A stretch of DNA of 64,000 nt from Acidobacteriaceae bacterium (GTDB taxonomy: Bacteria; Acidobacteriota; Terriglobia; Terriglobales; Acidobacteriaceae). Made by a program: the position numbers and the translations under genes. Location: contig DASZBM010000010.1 in assembly GCA_035944135.1 (NCBI GenBank), forward strand, positions 124,001 to 188,000, written 5' to 3'. Under the pieces are notes generated by a model. It saw only the letters and a program-made list of their open reading frames with translations, ran no database searches and was not told where the DNA came from. Positions 53,809-63,872 of the stretch are shown here, piece by piece; positions within the stretch are counted from its first letter, which is position 1, and each line of letters starts with the position of its first letter.

Positions 53809-56800
53809 TTGTTCCTTTCGCGCTTCAGCAGCTCCGGCGTCTTCCGGAGCAGGGTCCGTTTGCCGCTGGTCCGTTTCACCCTCGCACTCGCTTTCTTCAC
53901 GGGCTCTCCGTTGTTCGCTCAGAGTCCCATCGATGGCGCATTGCGTGGACGCATCCTCACGCCACCCGGGACACCCGACGTAGCCGTCAGCATGCTGATC
54001 CAGCGCGACGACAGCTCGTGGCGGCAGAGGATCTCTTCCGCGCGCGACGGTTCCTTCACTTTCCTGGACCTGCCGCCCGGCGACTACACACTCGCTGCGG
54101 GTCAGTGCGCTGCGCAGCCCGTCTCCATCTCGCCCGGCGCGATCACGGAAGCGACCATCGACCTCGCCTCGTGCGCTCCTCCGCAACCGCAAGTCCCACC
54201 AACTGCCGCGCTCCTCACATTGGACGCGCTCGAGCTCTCCGAACTTGATTCCGCCGCGCATGACGCGACTCTCGCCGGCGCCCCGGCAGACGAGACCACT
54301 GGCGACGAACCCGCCACGCCCGCAGCCGCGCGTGAGACAGCGGAGCTCGGTTCCGCCGGCCCAAGCGTCAGCGGCCTGTCGCCGACTGCAAATTCCACGC
54401 TGCTCGACGGCCTCTCCACCATGCAGAACTTCCGCTCCGGTCCGCGTGGCTCAGCCGCCGGAGGCCCCCGCACCTCGGCCACCTTCAACGAGTCCGCCAC
54501 ACGTTCGTTCCAGCTCCAGCCGCACTCCTTTTCCGCGCAGTATGGCGGCGCCGGCGGCGTCATCGCCGTCACGTCGCGCGGTCAGGCCGAGCGTTTCCAC
54601 GGCACGGCATTCGCTCTCACGCGCCAGAGCGTCTTCGCCGCAACCAATCCCTTCTCGATCGTCACGCACTATAACGACGGCGCGGTCACATCGGAGCTGC
54701 TCAAACCCGCAGACAGCCTCGCGCAGTTTGGCGCGGCCGTCGGACTTCCACTCTCTCGCGTTCCTTCGCCATGGTTGCGTCACGCCTCGCTGTACACCTC
54801 GCTGGAGATCCAACTTCGCTCCGGCCAAATCGTCTCTACTCCCGCGACGGCAAACTTCTATGCGCTCACGCCGGAACAGCTCGCGCTTCTCGCGAACCGC
54901 GGCGTCTCTCCCGCTGCTGCGAACACCGCGCTCAATTTCCTCGATAGCCTCAGCGGCGCGCAGCAGCGCAACGCCAGCCGCTTCCTGAGCTTCGCGCGCC
55001 TCGACATTGTGCTCACGCCGAGGCAGCAGCTCACGTTCGGCTACATCGGCAACCGCTTCGACTCGCCGACCGGCTCCGGCACCGGCGCCTCCGAAGGTGT
55101 GGTTCCGCGCGGCCGCGCCAGCCTCGCCACCAGCACGCTGCACGTCGATGCCGTTACGAGCCGCTGGCTCTATCGCGTGTCGCCGCTCTCGACGAACGAA
55201 CTCCGCGGCCAGTTCGCGCGCGACCTCGAATATGAAACCCCGCACGCGCCGCTCCCGCAGGAGCCCGCCATCAGCGCCGGCGGTTTCGCTCCGCAGGTTT
55301 CCATCGCGCCCAACGGATTCAGCTACGGTACGCCATCCAGCGTCGGCCGCACCGCGTATCCAGACGAACGCCGCCTGCAACTCGCCGACACGTTCTCACT
55401 TGCTCACGGCCGCCACCTGCTTGTCGCTGGCGCCGACTGGAGCCGCATCACCGACATCATCGCCGGATCGACGAATGCCGCCGGCACCTTCCTCTACGAC
55501 AGCGGTACCACCAACGGCCGCGATGGCGGCCTCGCCGACTGGATCACCGACTACACCTTCAACGTCCACGCGTATCCCAACGGCGCCTGCCCGAGCATCA
55601 CCGCCGCAGTCCACTACTTCTGCTTCCGCAGCTTCACGCAGAACTTCAGCGCCGCATCCTCGCAATTCGTTACGCACGAATTTGCCCTCTTCGGCGAAGA
55701 CGCTCTTCGTCTCCCGCACTCACTTTCCCTCACCGTCGGCGCGCGCTACGACTACACTCTCCTTCCTCCACCGCAAAATCCAAACCCCCAACTGGACCAG
55801 ATCATAAGCACCTTTGGCTCGGCCATCGGCGGTGCCACTTCTGTCATTCCCGAAGACCGCAACAACCTCGGTCCGAGATTTTCGCTCGCCTGGGCACCAC
55901 GGCGCGGCCGCATCCTCGTCGCACGTCTTGGCTACGGCGTGTTCTACGGCCGCATCGCCGGAGCCACCGTCAACGCCGCACTCACCGATACCGCACTCAC
56001 CAACACGACCCGCCGCATCCGCATCACGCCGTCCACCATCACCGAATGCCCGCAAGTTGCCAACCAGGGCTTCGGCTATCCCTGCGCCTACACCGCGGAG
56101 CCTCCGTCTGCCGTTGCGCAGACGACCTCCGCGCTCATCTTCTCCAACCGCTTCCGTCTCCCGGCCGTGCAGCGCGCGACGCTCTCGCTTGAACACGGCA
56201 CCCGCCACATCCAATTCCGCGCCGGTTACGCCATGGCCATTGCCACGCAGCTTCCGCAGACCATCGACCTCAACATCACGCCCTCGCCAACAATCAAGCA
56301 GTTCATTCTCCAGGGAGGCGATACCTACCCCGGCCTCTTCTCCGGCCAGACCTTCACCGTTCCGCTTTACACCACTCGGCGCACAACCGCCTTCGGTCCC
56401 GTCACCGCACTTGTCTCCAACGCGAACGCCACCTATCACTCCTTCAACGCCGAAGGCCGCCTGCACCTGCGCTCTGCACAATTCCGCGGCAGCTACACCT
56501 TCGCCCGCGCCATCGACTACGGCCCTCAGCTCTCCGCAACGCCCCGCGAAAACGGCCAGTTCGACCCCTTCACCGATGCCTACGATAAAGGCCTCTCCAG
56601 CCTCGACATCCGCCATCGCTTTGCCGGCGATCTTCTCCTCCGCTCTTCGCTGCACCACGGACCGGAGTCCTTCCGCCGCACGCTTTCCGGCTGGCAGCTC
56701 GCGACCATTGCTGCCGTCGGCAGCGGCGCTCCGTACAGCTATGGCATCTTCGGCGGCACGGCGCTCTCCGGTGGCCGCGACTCCATCAACGGCTCCGGCG

Positions 56801-57150
56801 GAGCCACGTATCTCCCCACCCTCGGCCGCAACACTCTGCGCCTGCCCATGCGCAGTCACCTCGATCTCCGCGCCGGCCGCGGGTTCACGTTCCACGAGCA
56901 CATCCGGCTCAACGCCTTTGCCCAAGCGTTCAACCTCCTGAACACCCAAAGCCTCTCGCGCGTCGAAACCCGTGCCTTTCTCGTCGGCACGCCTGCAACC
57001 ACCGGCGCCCCCACGCCGCTGATCTTTCAGAACGCCCCAACCGTCGCGGCCGAGGGCATCACGACTCCGCCATTCGGCAGTCCAACCTCTTCAACCGCTG
57101 GAGTTAGCCGCGAGCGCCAGCTCGAAATAGGACTACGACTTGAGTTCTAA
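53809..57150 (+). CDS. Large TonB-dependent receptor with carboxypeptidase-regulatory fold
   Basis: 1113 residues, outer membrane. A signal peptide (to about 38, ...GSPLFAQS) is followed by a regulatory fold (LRGRILTPPGTPD, ...FTFLDLPPGDYTLAAG) and a Pro/Ala-rich linker. A plug (SATFNESATRSFQLQPHSFSAQYGGAGGVIAV, about 222) and a long barrel complete it; it ends in ...IGLRLEF with a terminal Phe. This is the acidobacterial Oar-like type. TTG 53809 is used as start; the first residues are weakly supported and an internal GTG could serve. Codons end mostly in C, unlike genes of the first half of the window. Confidence 0.86.
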   Translation: MFLSRFSSSGVFRSRVRLPLVRFTLALAFFTGSPLFAQSPIDGALRGRILTPPGTPDVAVSMLIQRDDSSWRQRISSARDGSFTFLDLPPGDYTLAAGQCAAQPVSISPGAITEATIDLASCAPPQPQVPPTAALLTLDALELSELDSAAHDATLAGAPADETTGDEPATPAAARETAELGSAGPSVSGLSPTANSTLLDGLSTMQNFRSGPRGSAAGGPRTSATFNESATRSFQLQPHSFSAQYGGAGGVIAVTSRGQAERFHGTAFALTRQSVFAATNPFSIVTHYNDGAVTSELLKPADSLAQFGAAVGLPLSRVPSPWLRHASLYTSLEIQLRSGQIVSTPATANFYALTPEQLALLANRGVSPAAANTALNFLDSLSGAQQRNASRFLSFARLDIVLTPRQQLTFGYIGNRFDSPTGSGTGASEGVVPRGRASLATSTLHVDAVTSRWLYRVSPLSTNELRGQFARDLEYETPHAPLPQEPAISAGGFAPQVSIAPNGFSYGTPSSVGRTAYPDERRLQLADTFSLAHGRHLLVAGADWSRITDIIAGSTNAAGTFLYDSGTTNGRDGGLADWITDYTFNVHAYPNGACPSITAAVHYFCFRSFTQNFSAASSQFVTHEFALFGEDALRLPHSLSLTVGARYDYTLLPPPQNPNPQLDQIISTFGSAIGGATSVIPEDRNNLGPRFSLAWAPRRGRILVARLGYGVFYGRIAGATVNAALTDTALTNTTRRIRITPSTITECPQVANQGFGYPCAYTAEPPSAVAQTTSALIFSNRFRLPAVQRATLSLEHGTRHIQFRAGYAMAIATQLPQTIDLNITPSPTIKQFILQGGDTYPGLFSGQTFTVPLYTTRRTTAFGPVTALVSNANATYHSFNAEGRLHLRSAQFRGSYTFARAIDYGPQLSATPRENGQFDPFTDAYDKGLSSLDIRHRFAGDLLLRSSLHHGPESFRRTLSGWQLATIAAVGSGAPYSYGIFGGTALSGGRDSINGSGGATYLPTLGRNTLRLPMRSHLDLRAGRGFTFHEHIRLNAFAQAFNLLNTQSLSRVETRAFLVGTPATTGAPTPLIFQNAPTVAAEGITTPPFGSPTSSTAGVSRERQLEIGLRLEF

Positions 57151-57225
57151 CCTCATTACGCGACGAACCGGCATCTTTCCGCATCCAACCCGTAGTATTC
57201 GTACGTTTCGGGAGTCTAAAGGGCT

Positions 57226-58209
57226 ATGAGCCTGCTTGCCGCAGTGCAGAATCACGGGTATGCGGCGACGGCGCTCATTCTGCTGCTGTCGTCATGCGGC
57301 CTTCCGCTGCCCCTTTCCATCGTGCTCCTCACCGCCGGAGCCGCCGCCAGCGCCGGTTCGCTGAACCTCGGTCTGGTCATCCTGTGCGCCGCCTCCGCCG
57401 CGCTCCTCGGCGACACCATCATGTATTTCGGCGGCCGATTTACAGGTTGGTGGCTCCTCGCCGGCCTCTGCCGTGTCAGCCTCAATCCGGAGACCTGCAT
57501 CTTCGGCTCCGCGCGCTCGTTTTATCGCCGCGGGCCGCGCACCCTGCTGTTCGCCAAGTTTGTCCCGGGTCTCGGCACGGTTGCCGCTCCGCTGGCCGGC
57601 AGCCTCAACATGCGCCTCACCCGCTTCCTCAAGCTCGACGCCTGTGGCGTGCTCTTCTACACCACCGCATGGAGCACCGTCGGCTTCCTCTGCGCGCCAT
57701 TTCTCCGCGACATCGTCCGCTGGGTTGTTCGGGTCGGGCATCTCACCGCAGCCACTCTCAGCGGCGTGGTCGTGCTGTATATCCTCTGGCTGCTCGGCAG
57801 CTCTTTGCGCGACAACCGCTTCAGCAACATCGAGCGCGTCGCCGCCGACCAGCTCTACGACCGCCTGAAAGCGGCGACGCACGATAAGCTCCTCGTGATT
57901 GCCGATGTTCGTTCGCACGGCTATTACGATCCCTCCGCGCAACGCATCAAGAACTCCATCCGCGTCGAGCCCAACCGCCTCCGCGAAGAGCTCGAGGCCC
58001 TGCGCGAGTTCATGGCGCCGGAGTGCGAGATCTATCTCTACTGCTCCTGCGCCCGCGACGCCACCAGCGTTCGCGTCGCGCGCGAGCTCGAAAAAGAGAA
58101 CTGCTCCACCAAAGTGATCGCCGGCGGACTGAAGGCATGGATCAAAGCTGGTGGTCCGCTGGAACCAGTACCGCCCACCGACGTCGAGCATCTACCGAAA
58201 TTCAACTAA
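57226..58209 (+). CDS. DedA/VTT-family membrane protein fused to a rhodanese domain
   Basis: 327 residues. Residues 1-190 are the DedA (VTT) membrane part: SSCGLPLPLSIVLLTAGAAA, GDTIMYFGGRFTG and FAKFVPGLGTVAAPLAG (the conserved F...RFxPG...PxxAG motif). Residues about 210-315 are a rhodanese-like domain with LVIADVRSHGYYDPSAQRI and the active loop YLYCSCARDATS (Cys273). Such fusions link a lipid-transport membrane module to a sulfur-transfer or redox loop; the substrate is unknown. ATG 57226 gives the DedA start. Confidence 0.88.
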   Translation: MSLLAAVQNHGYAATALILLLSSCGLPLPLSIVLLTAGAAASAGSLNLGLVILCAASAALLGDTIMYFGGRFTGWWLLAGLCRVSLNPETCIFGSARSFYRRGPRTLLFAKFVPGLGTVAAPLAGSLNMRLTRFLKLDACGVLFYTTAWSTVGFLCAPFLRDIVRWVVRVGHLTAATLSGVVVLYILWLLGSSLRDNRFSNIERVAADQLYDRLKAATHDKLLVIADVRSHGYYDPSAQRIKNSIRVEPNRLREELEALREFMAPECEIYLYCSCARDATSVRVARELEKENCSTKVIAGGLKAWIKAGGPLEPVPPTDVEHLPKFN

Positions 58210-58277
58210 GTCTCGGCCCACGCTCGATGCTAGGCTCACGCCTCATGCCCGCAGGACCCTCATGCTCCACTGAAATC

Positions 58278-58462
58278 CCACATGAGCGAAAGCGCTTCGT
58301 TAAGGGCGCGGCTTCAGCGCACATGAAGCGGGTGCAGCAGCCCACATGAACCGAGTGCGTTTAGTGAAGGGGCACGGCTTCAGCCGTGCCATAGTCAGCA
58401 CCCAGCAAGAGGGCTTTAGCCCCTGAGGGAACGCCAGGGAATGCAATACATTGACGTCAATG
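58278..58462. repeat. Tandem dispersed repeat and a 14-bp palindrome
   Basis: Two decayed copies of one unit (58278-58320 and 58341-58390), each beginning CCCACATGA and ending CGGCTTCAGC, are followed by GGGCTTTAGCCCCTGAGGG (58411-58429). A perfect palindrome CATTGACGTCAATG lies at 58449-58462, 8 bases before the stop of the convergent flavoprotein gene. No gene is seen in 58210-58469. The TTTAGCCCC piece echoes the hairpin at 33.55 kb. Confidence 0.55.
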
Positions 58463-58469
58463 CAATTCG

Positions 58470-59780
58470 TCACGATACCGATTTCGCCATCGCGCGTATT
58501 CCTGCCAGCAGCTTCGCATAGGGCAATCCATCCGCATACGTCTTCAGCATCAACTGCTGCAGCAGCCTCTTGCGCACCACGCGAAACCCCCGCCCCGGCT
58601 CCCGATAAAAGCTCTTCGCCGCATCGCTTGAGAACGCCAGCATCGCCTGCAGCTCCTTCAGCCGCTCTGCATACTCCGCGCTCAGTGAAGCACCGTCTGC
58701 ATCTTCACACTTCATCACAGCGGCTGCCGCTGCCTGCCCGCTCACAATCGCCGAATGAATCCCCTCGCCGGTCAACGGGTCCACCAATCCCGCCGCATCT
58801 CCTGCCAGCAACACCCGCCCGCGCGGCACATACGTGTGTCCGCCCAGCCCCAGATGCTGCCCCGACACATGTGCCTGCACCTCGCTCAGTTCCACGCCGA
58901 GCTTCTGCCGTGTATAGTTCTCCAGCAATCCCCGCGTCACATTCTCATAGTTCATTGCATCGGCATTTTCAGCTCGATCCTTGGGCACAAACCCGCCGAC
59001 ACCCACATTGATGTGATCGCCTTTCGGAAACAGCCAACCATAGCCGCCCGCAATCGGAGCAAAATCAAACACGAGGTCATGCGGTGCATCTCCGGCGGGC
59101 AACTCGCGCGGCAGCACCTCAAAAGGCACCGTCGCCTCCATCGCAAATCCTCGCGCGTACCAGGCAGGTTCGTTCGGCAACTCCGTAGTCCTGCTCTCAA
59201 TCCAGGCCCCATTGCGCAACTCATAGCCCAACTCATCCCGCTGCGCATCCAGCCCCGCCGCCAGCCTCCGCATCTGCCCGTTCGATCCATCCGCACCAAT
59301 CAGCACCGGAGCGCGCAGTGTCGCTGTGGTTCCGTCGCCCGTCGCAACTTCAATCTCAACCCGCTCCCGCGATTCGCGCACCGCAACAATCGCATCGATC
59401 TTTCTCATCTCGGCGCCGGCAGCCAGCGTCTGCTGCAGGCAGAACGCGTCAAACTTCTCGCGCACCGCCATCGCGCAGATCGCGTTGCGCGTGCGCAGCC
59501 GCACCTCGCAGCTCTTGTCCGCAACACGAACGCCCTCATGAAACTGCGGCCCTGCCTCCTGCAGCACCACCTCGCGGCACACCCGCTCCACCACTGGATC
59601 TACGGAATACCGCAGCGCCCGCAGCGTCTTCCGCGTCAGCCCGCACGCGCACGCCTTGTGCCTCGGAAACGTCCGGCGGTCGAGCATCAGCACACGCTTG
59701 CCCGCGCGCGCCAGGTCATATGCCGCGGCACATCCAGCCGGCCCCGCACCGGCAATCAAAACGTCATAGTCGAAGGACAT
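58470..59780 (-). CDS. FAD-dependent oxidoreductase, geranylgeranyl-reductase-like
   Basis: 436 residues. The dinucleotide fold begins at the N-terminus (YDVLIAGAGPAGCAAAYDLARAG), with DRRTFPRHKACACGLTRK (the PxxKxCGG-like motif) at about 36. The second motif LIGADGSNGQMR lies near 163, and the FAD-tail GRVLLAGDAAGLVDPLTGEGIHSA near 310. This is the pattern of geranylgeranyl reductase-type flavoproteins that act on isoprenoid or other lipid chains. The first codons are GTG ATG; the ATG at 59780 was used. No partner in an operon is evident. Confidence 0.88.
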   Translation of the reverse strand: MSFDYDVLIAGAGPAGCAAAYDLARAGKRVLMLDRRTFPRHKACACGLTRKTLRALRYSVDPVVERVCREVVLQEAGPQFHEGVRVADKSCEVRLRTRNAICAMAVREKFDAFCLQQTLAAGAEMRKIDAIVAVRESRERVEIEVATGDGTTATLRAPVLIGADGSNGQMRRLAAGLDAQRDELGYELRNGAWIESRTTELPNEPAWYARGFAMEATVPFEVLPRELPAGDAPHDLVFDFAPIAGGYGWLFPKGDHINVGVGGFVPKDRAENADAMNYENVTRGLLENYTRQKLGVELSEVQAHVSGQHLGLGGHTYVPRGRVLLAGDAAGLVDPLTGEGIHSAIVSGQAAAAAVMKCEDADGASLSAEYAERLKELQAMLAFSSDAAKSFYREPGRGFRVVRKRLLQQLMLKTYADGLPYAKLLAGIRAMAKSVS

Positions 59781-59837
59781 CACAGGAATTTTACGTGGAA
59801 CAGAGCCCGGCGATTCGTCTGTTACGCAACGGACGGC

Positions 59838-61067
59838 TCACCATCCCAGCTTTGCGGCGGCTGCGGTTCGTCTGAGGCGATCGTTCTCCGCGAACCCCTT
59901 TTGAAGCTCCTGCCGAGCCTCGGGCGTGTCCTCGAAGACACCGCACCACGGCGTGATGAAGTGAAAACGGTCTTCGGCCTCTTCGGCGATCATGATGTAT
60001 CGCTTGCCCGGTTGAAAGTGTTCTCCCGCTTCGGAAGGTTCGTTCTCGTCGTAAACCTTCGGCTCGGCTTTGACGATGGCTCCATCCGGCCAGATTGCCT
60101 TGCCTTTCAAGGTCGAGCGGATCTGCACGGTCGCGGTCTCGTGCTCATCGGTCCGGTCGCCTGCGGGGTAAACGTAAACGTCTTTCTTCGTTCCTCTCGA
60201 AAGCACATCCACAACCGCGACCTTGTCGGCATCGCGGCCGACGGCATACAGCGGAACATCGCACGCTTTAACCGAGGCCGGCTTTTCAGGAGTTTTCACT
60301 CCGCCCTCGGTCCACGGATAGAAATGCCACTCTCGCGCGATTGGCAGAACATCGGGCAGATTAACGCAGGGATGCACAAGACGCGTCAGGCACGAGAGGT
60401 TGTACGCCGTTAGTTCACGAAGCGTAGAAGGAGCAAGATATGGCGTAAACGTCACCTCAGCTAACACGCATCCCTCGCACGCTCCCGGCCGACCGGCCTT
60501 GTAGTCGGGATGGCGCGCCAGTTGCTCTTCGTCTCCCATCACCGGCCTTGGTCCGTTCTCCTGGTCCAGGTTGGATCCCAGAGAATCATTTGCCCGGGCG
60601 ACTAGGAACATCACATAGCCCGGATCATCTTCCCCCTTACGCGGGGCGACATCGACAACCAGTTCAATGCTGTTTCGCCAGATAGCTCCGTCCTGCACAA
60701 GAAACGAGACCACCATCGCATCGTATGGGCGGGCAAGCCGCTCATACCCGCGTTCCGCCGAAATGGGCAGTCTCTTCATCCACCGCAAACCATCGTTCTC
60801 CAGCGTGATCCTGTACGCGCACTCCATCGCGGTACACGTGCCGTCGTAATGTCCCCACGCACCCCAGCGCCGCATCAGCACCTGTGCGTCCGCCCACTTG
60901 CTCCGGTGCAGCCGGATCGACTGAAAATCCGCAAGCAATCGCTCCGAGCGATGCCGAAACACATACTCCTGTGCCCGTATCAACCCGAACGCGAGCACAA
61001 CCAATACGGCAACCGAAGCCAGCGAGATCCACAAAATCCGCAACACAATCCGGCCCGCACGGCGCAT
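59838..61067 (-). CDS. Membrane-anchored protein of unknown function
   Basis: 409 residues. A single N-terminal helix (about 8-30, LRILWISLASVAVLVVLAFGL) anchors a large, probably periplasmic, domain that is rich in Trp, Tyr and paired Cys (CTAMEC about 78-83, CEGC, CVNL, CGVF). No catalytic pattern was recognised. It starts 8 bases after the LLM gene and is probably co-transcribed with it. Conservation would have to be checked. Confidence 0.7.
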   Translation of the reverse strand: MRRAGRIVLRILWISLASVAVLVVLAFGLIRAQEYVFRHRSERLLADFQSIRLHRSKWADAQVLMRRWGAWGHYDGTCTAMECAYRITLENDGLRWMKRLPISAERGYERLARPYDAMVVSFLVQDGAIWRNSIELVVDVAPRKGEDDPGYVMFLVARANDSLGSNLDQENGPRPVMGDEEQLARHPDYKAGRPGACEGCVLAEVTFTPYLAPSTLRELTAYNLSCLTRLVHPCVNLPDVLPIAREWHFYPWTEGGVKTPEKPASVKACDVPLYAVGRDADKVAVVDVLSRGTKKDVYVYPAGDRTDEHETATVQIRSTLKGKAIWPDGAIVKAEPKVYDENEPSEAGEHFQPGKRYIMIAEEAEDRFHFITPWCGVFEDTPEARQELQKGFAENDRLRRTAAAAKLGW

Positions 61068-61075
61068 GCGGAACG

Positions 61076-62161
61076 TTATACACGCTGAACGACAGCCTCA
61101 GAAGCATTCGCGACCAATCCCATCGCCTCGGCCAGCAGCGCATAGCTCCGCTTCCTTGCCTCATGCGAGTGCGTAATCGTGTTCACGATCAGCTCCCCGA
61201 TCTCCAACTCCCGCGCAATGCCTGTGAGCTCCTCCGCCACGCGCTCCGGTGTCCCGACCACATATCTTGGAAACTCCGATTCCGGCTGATCCAGCGACCC
61301 AATGCTGAACGACAGCAGCGGATTCGGCACCGCCGGTCCAGCCTCGAGCTCCCGCAGCGCATCTTCCGGTGCCGCCACCGGCCTGCGGTCATCCTGCCTG
61401 ATTCGTCGCTGCAGCAGCCGCACCGACGCATGCAAATGCTCTGCCTCTTCCTGCGTGGGGGCGCAAATCGCCCCAATCGCAATCGTCGCCTCGGGCTCGC
61501 TCCGGTCTGGCCCAGGCACAAAGTTCCGCTGGTAATAGTCGATCGCCTGCCGCGTTCCCTGCGCCGAAAAGAAGTGTGCAAACGCATACGGCAGACCCTC
61601 CTGCGCCGCCGCCACCGCCGACCACATGCTCGACCCCAGCAGCCACACGTCCGGCGCTCCCTCGCTCGCCGGAGCCACCCGCAGCCGCGCAAACGCGTGC
61701 CCTGCCGGAAACCGCTCCGGATGCAGAAACGCCCGCAGCTCCGCCAGCTGTTGCGGAAAGTCATCCACCATCGGCCCCTGCCGCGTCCGTCGCAGCGCAT
61801 GCATCTCCAACTGACCGCCACCCGGCGCCCGCCCGATCCCCAGATCGATCCTGCCCGGAAACATCGCCTCCAGCGTGCGAAACACCTCCGCCACCTTATA
61901 CGGCGAATAGTGCGGCAGCATCACGCCGCCCGACCCCACACGGATCCTCTCCGTCGCCCCCGCCGCGCGCGCCACCAGGATCTCCGGCGCCGTACACGCC
62001 AGCAGATCCATCGCATGGTGTTCCGAGTACCACAGCCGCGTGTATCCCAGCGCATCCACATGCCGCGCCAAATCCAGCGAATTCTCCAGCGCCTGCCCCG
62101 GCGTCGCTCCCGCCGGCACCGGCGACTGGTCCAGCACCGACAGCCGTATCCCTGCGCTCAT
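61076..62161 (-). CDS. LLM-class flavin-dependent oxidoreductase
   Basis: 361 residues from ATG 62161. TIM barrel of the luciferase-like monooxygenases: [19 protein letters not shown] at the start (the LDxSP(V/I) form of group 1), [15 protein letters not shown] at about 40, [44 protein letters not shown] at about 75-118. It uses reduced flavin with an unknown substrate. An in-frame ATG farther upstream (62242) is less likely because it would overlap the divergent ATPase gene. It leads a unit with the membrane-anchored protein. Confidence 0.9.
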   Translation of the reverse strand: MSAGIRLSVLDQSPVPAGATPGQALENSLDLARHVDALGYTRLWYSEHHAMDLLACTAPEILVARAAGATERIRVGSGGVMLPHYSPYKVAEVFRTLEAMFPGRIDLGIGRAPGGGQLEMHALRRTRQGPMVDDFPQQLAELRAFLHPERFPAGHAFARLRVAPASEGAPDVWLLGSSMWSAVAAAQEGLPYAFAHFFSAQGTRQAIDYYQRNFVPGPDRSEPEATIAIGAICAPTQEEAEHLHASVRLLQRRIRQDDRRPVAAPEDALRELEAGPAVPNPLLSFSIGSLDQPESEFPRYVVGTPERVAEELTGIARELEIGELIVNTITHSHEARKRSYALLAEAMGLVANASEAVVQRV

Positions 62162-62229
62162 GCCGATTGGATGTCGCCACCCCACCCCACGCTCCACGCC
62201 CGGACCCCACATCCGATATCCTCGCCTCA

Positions 62230-63078
62230 GTGACTTCTGCACCCTCCCCGGCCCCGCTGCTCGCCGCGCGCGATCTCCGCATCGCCTTCTCCGGCCGCGA
62301 AGCCGTCCACGGCATCTCCTTCGACATCGCGCCAGGCGAAACCCTCGGCCTCGTCGGCGAATCCGGCTCCGGCAAATCCGCGACCTCGCTCGCGCTGCTT
62401 CGCCTCCTCCCGCCCACCGCCACCATCACCGGCAACCTCCAACTCACCGCAGCAGACAACAACCCAGAAGACCTCCTCACCCTCAGCGAAGGTCACATGC
62501 GCGCACACCGCGGCCGCTCCATCGCGATGATCTTTCAGGAGCCCATGACCGCGCTTAATCCGGTCATGCGCGTCGGCCGCCAGATCGCCGAAGCCGTCCT
62601 CGCGCACCACCCACGCATCCCTCGCGCCGAACTCAACCAACGCGTCCTCGCCGCGCTCCACGAGGTCGCGCTCCCCGACCCAGAGCGCCGCCTCCGCGAC
62701 TACCCGCATCAGTTCTCCGGCGGCCAGCGCCAGCGCATCATGATCGCCATGGCGCTCATCAATCGCCCGCGCCTCCTCATCGCCGACGAGCCCACCACCG
62801 CACTCGACGTCACCGTGCAGGCGCAGATCATCGCACTCCTCAAGCGCCTCCGCGCCGAGCACGGCCTCTCCATGCTCTTCATCTCGCACGACCTCGCCGT
62901 CGTCGGCCAGATCGCCGACCGCATCCTCGTCATGCGCCACGGCCGCATCGTCGAGCACGGTCCCACCCAACAGGTCCTCACCGCACCCCAGCACGACTAC
63001 ACACGCCAGCTCCTCGCCTCCGTCCCCTCCATGCGCACACCACGAGACGAGCCTTTAGCTACACTCTCAAGAGCCTGA
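62230..63078 (+). CDS. ABC transporter ATP-binding protein, OppD/DppD-like
   Basis: 282 residues from GTG 62230. Walker [11 protein letters not shown] at about 43, Q-loop [10 protein letters not shown] near 104 (the QEPMTALNP form of peptide transporters), signature FSGGQRQRI near 160, Walker [13 protein letters not shown] near 180, H-loop ISHDLAVV near 215. It would energise peptide or nickel uptake, but no permease or binding-protein gene lies beside it in the window. The gene ends just before a 7-mer array and a metallophosphoesterase. Confidence 0.9.
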   Translation: MTSAPSPAPLLAARDLRIAFSGREAVHGISFDIAPGETLGLVGESGSGKSATSLALLRLLPPTATITGNLQLTAADNNPEDLLTLSEGHMRAHRGRSIAMIFQEPMTALNPVMRVGRQIAEAVLAHHPRIPRAELNQRVLAALHEVALPDPERRLRDYPHQFSGGQRQRIMIAMALINRPRLLIADEPTTALDVTVQAQIIALLKRLRAEHGLSMLFISHDLAVVGQIADRILVMRHGRIVEHGPTQQVLTAPQHDYTRQLLASVPSMRTPRDEPLATLSRA

Positions 63079-63091
63079 CAAGCCGCCCTTC

Positions 63092-63119
63092 TTAACTCCT
63101 CACCCCTAACCCCTAACTC
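63092..63119. repeat. Heptanucleotide array CTAACCC upstream of the phosphoesterase
   Basis: Four 7-mers (TTAACTC, CTCACCC, CTAACCC, CTAACTC) end three bases before the ATG at 63123. The array fills the place where an RBS would be expected, and no Shine-Dalgarno is seen. Same family as 29.2/29.4 kb. Confidence 0.75.
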
Positions 63120-63122
63120 CTT

Positions 63123-63872
63123 ATGCGCGCTCTCGTCGTCTCCGACATCCACGGCAACCTCCAGGCTCTCCAGGCCGTGCTCGCCGCGGCCGGTTCATTC
63201 GACGAGCTCTGGAATCTCGGCGACACCGTTGGCTACGGCGCCAATCCCAACGAGGTCATCGACACCATCCGCCCGCTCGCGCGCATCAACGTGCGCGGCA
63301 ATCACGATCGCGTCTGCTGCGGCCTCACCAGCTCGCAAGGCTTCAACCCCATCGCCGCCGAAGCCGCCGCCTGGACCCACCGTAATCTCACGCCCGCAAA
63401 TCTCGCGTGGCTGCGCGCCATGCCGCAGGGCCCCGTCCTCGCCTCGGAGCGCGCGCTCTGCGCCCACGGATCTCCGCTCAACGAAGACCACTACATCATC
63501 TCCATGCGCGACGCCTGGTCGCCTCTGCAGCGAATGTCTACCGAGATCACCTTCTTCGGCCACACCCACGTGCAGGGAGCCTTCTCGCAACACGCTCCCG
63601 AGTGGCAGGAGATTCGCCCCATCTACAACACGCAGAGCGAACCGGAGCAGTTCTCGATCGACGTTCCCGTGGGCTCACGTCACCTCATCAACCCAGGCTC
63701 CGTCGGCCAGCCTCGCGACGCCGACTGGCGCGCCGGCTTCGCCATCTACGACACCGCCGCCGATCGCGTCACCTTCTTCCGCATCCCCTACGACGTCGCC
63801 GGCGCGCAACAAGCCATCCGCAACGCGCACCTGCCGGAACGCCTCGCCTCCCGTCTCAGGGCGGGCAGGTAG
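63123..63872 (+). CDS. Calcineurin-like metallophosphoesterase
   Basis: 249 residues. All metal motifs are present: VVSDIHGNLQAL (Asp8, His10), LGDTVGYGANP near 32, VRGNHDRV near 59, and FFGHTHVQGAF near 141. The family removes phosphate from small molecules or acts on nucleic acids. ATG 63123 lies directly behind a CTAACCC heptamer array and the stop lies in front of a GTGAATA array. No Shine-Dalgarno; initiation may be helped by upstream translation. Confidence 0.93.
   Translation: MRALVVSDIHGNLQALQAVLAAAGSFDELWNLGDTVGYGANPNEVIDTIRPLARINVRGNHDRVCCGLTSSQGFNPIAAEAAAWTHRNLTPANLAWLRAMPQGPVLASERALCAHGSPLNEDHYIISMRDAWSPLQRMSTEITFFGHTHVQGAFSQHAPEWQEIRPIYNTQSEPEQFSIDVPVGSRHLINPGSVGQPRDADWRAGFAIYDTAADRVTFFRIPYDVAGAQQAIRNAHLPERLASRLRAGR

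Noticed and set aside
60884-62233. A 449-residue plus-strand frame rich in Arg/Pro/His opposite the LLM oxidoreductase
   Set aside because: Arg/Pro/His-rich antisense translation of a GC-rich gene; the LLM motifs are on the minus strand.
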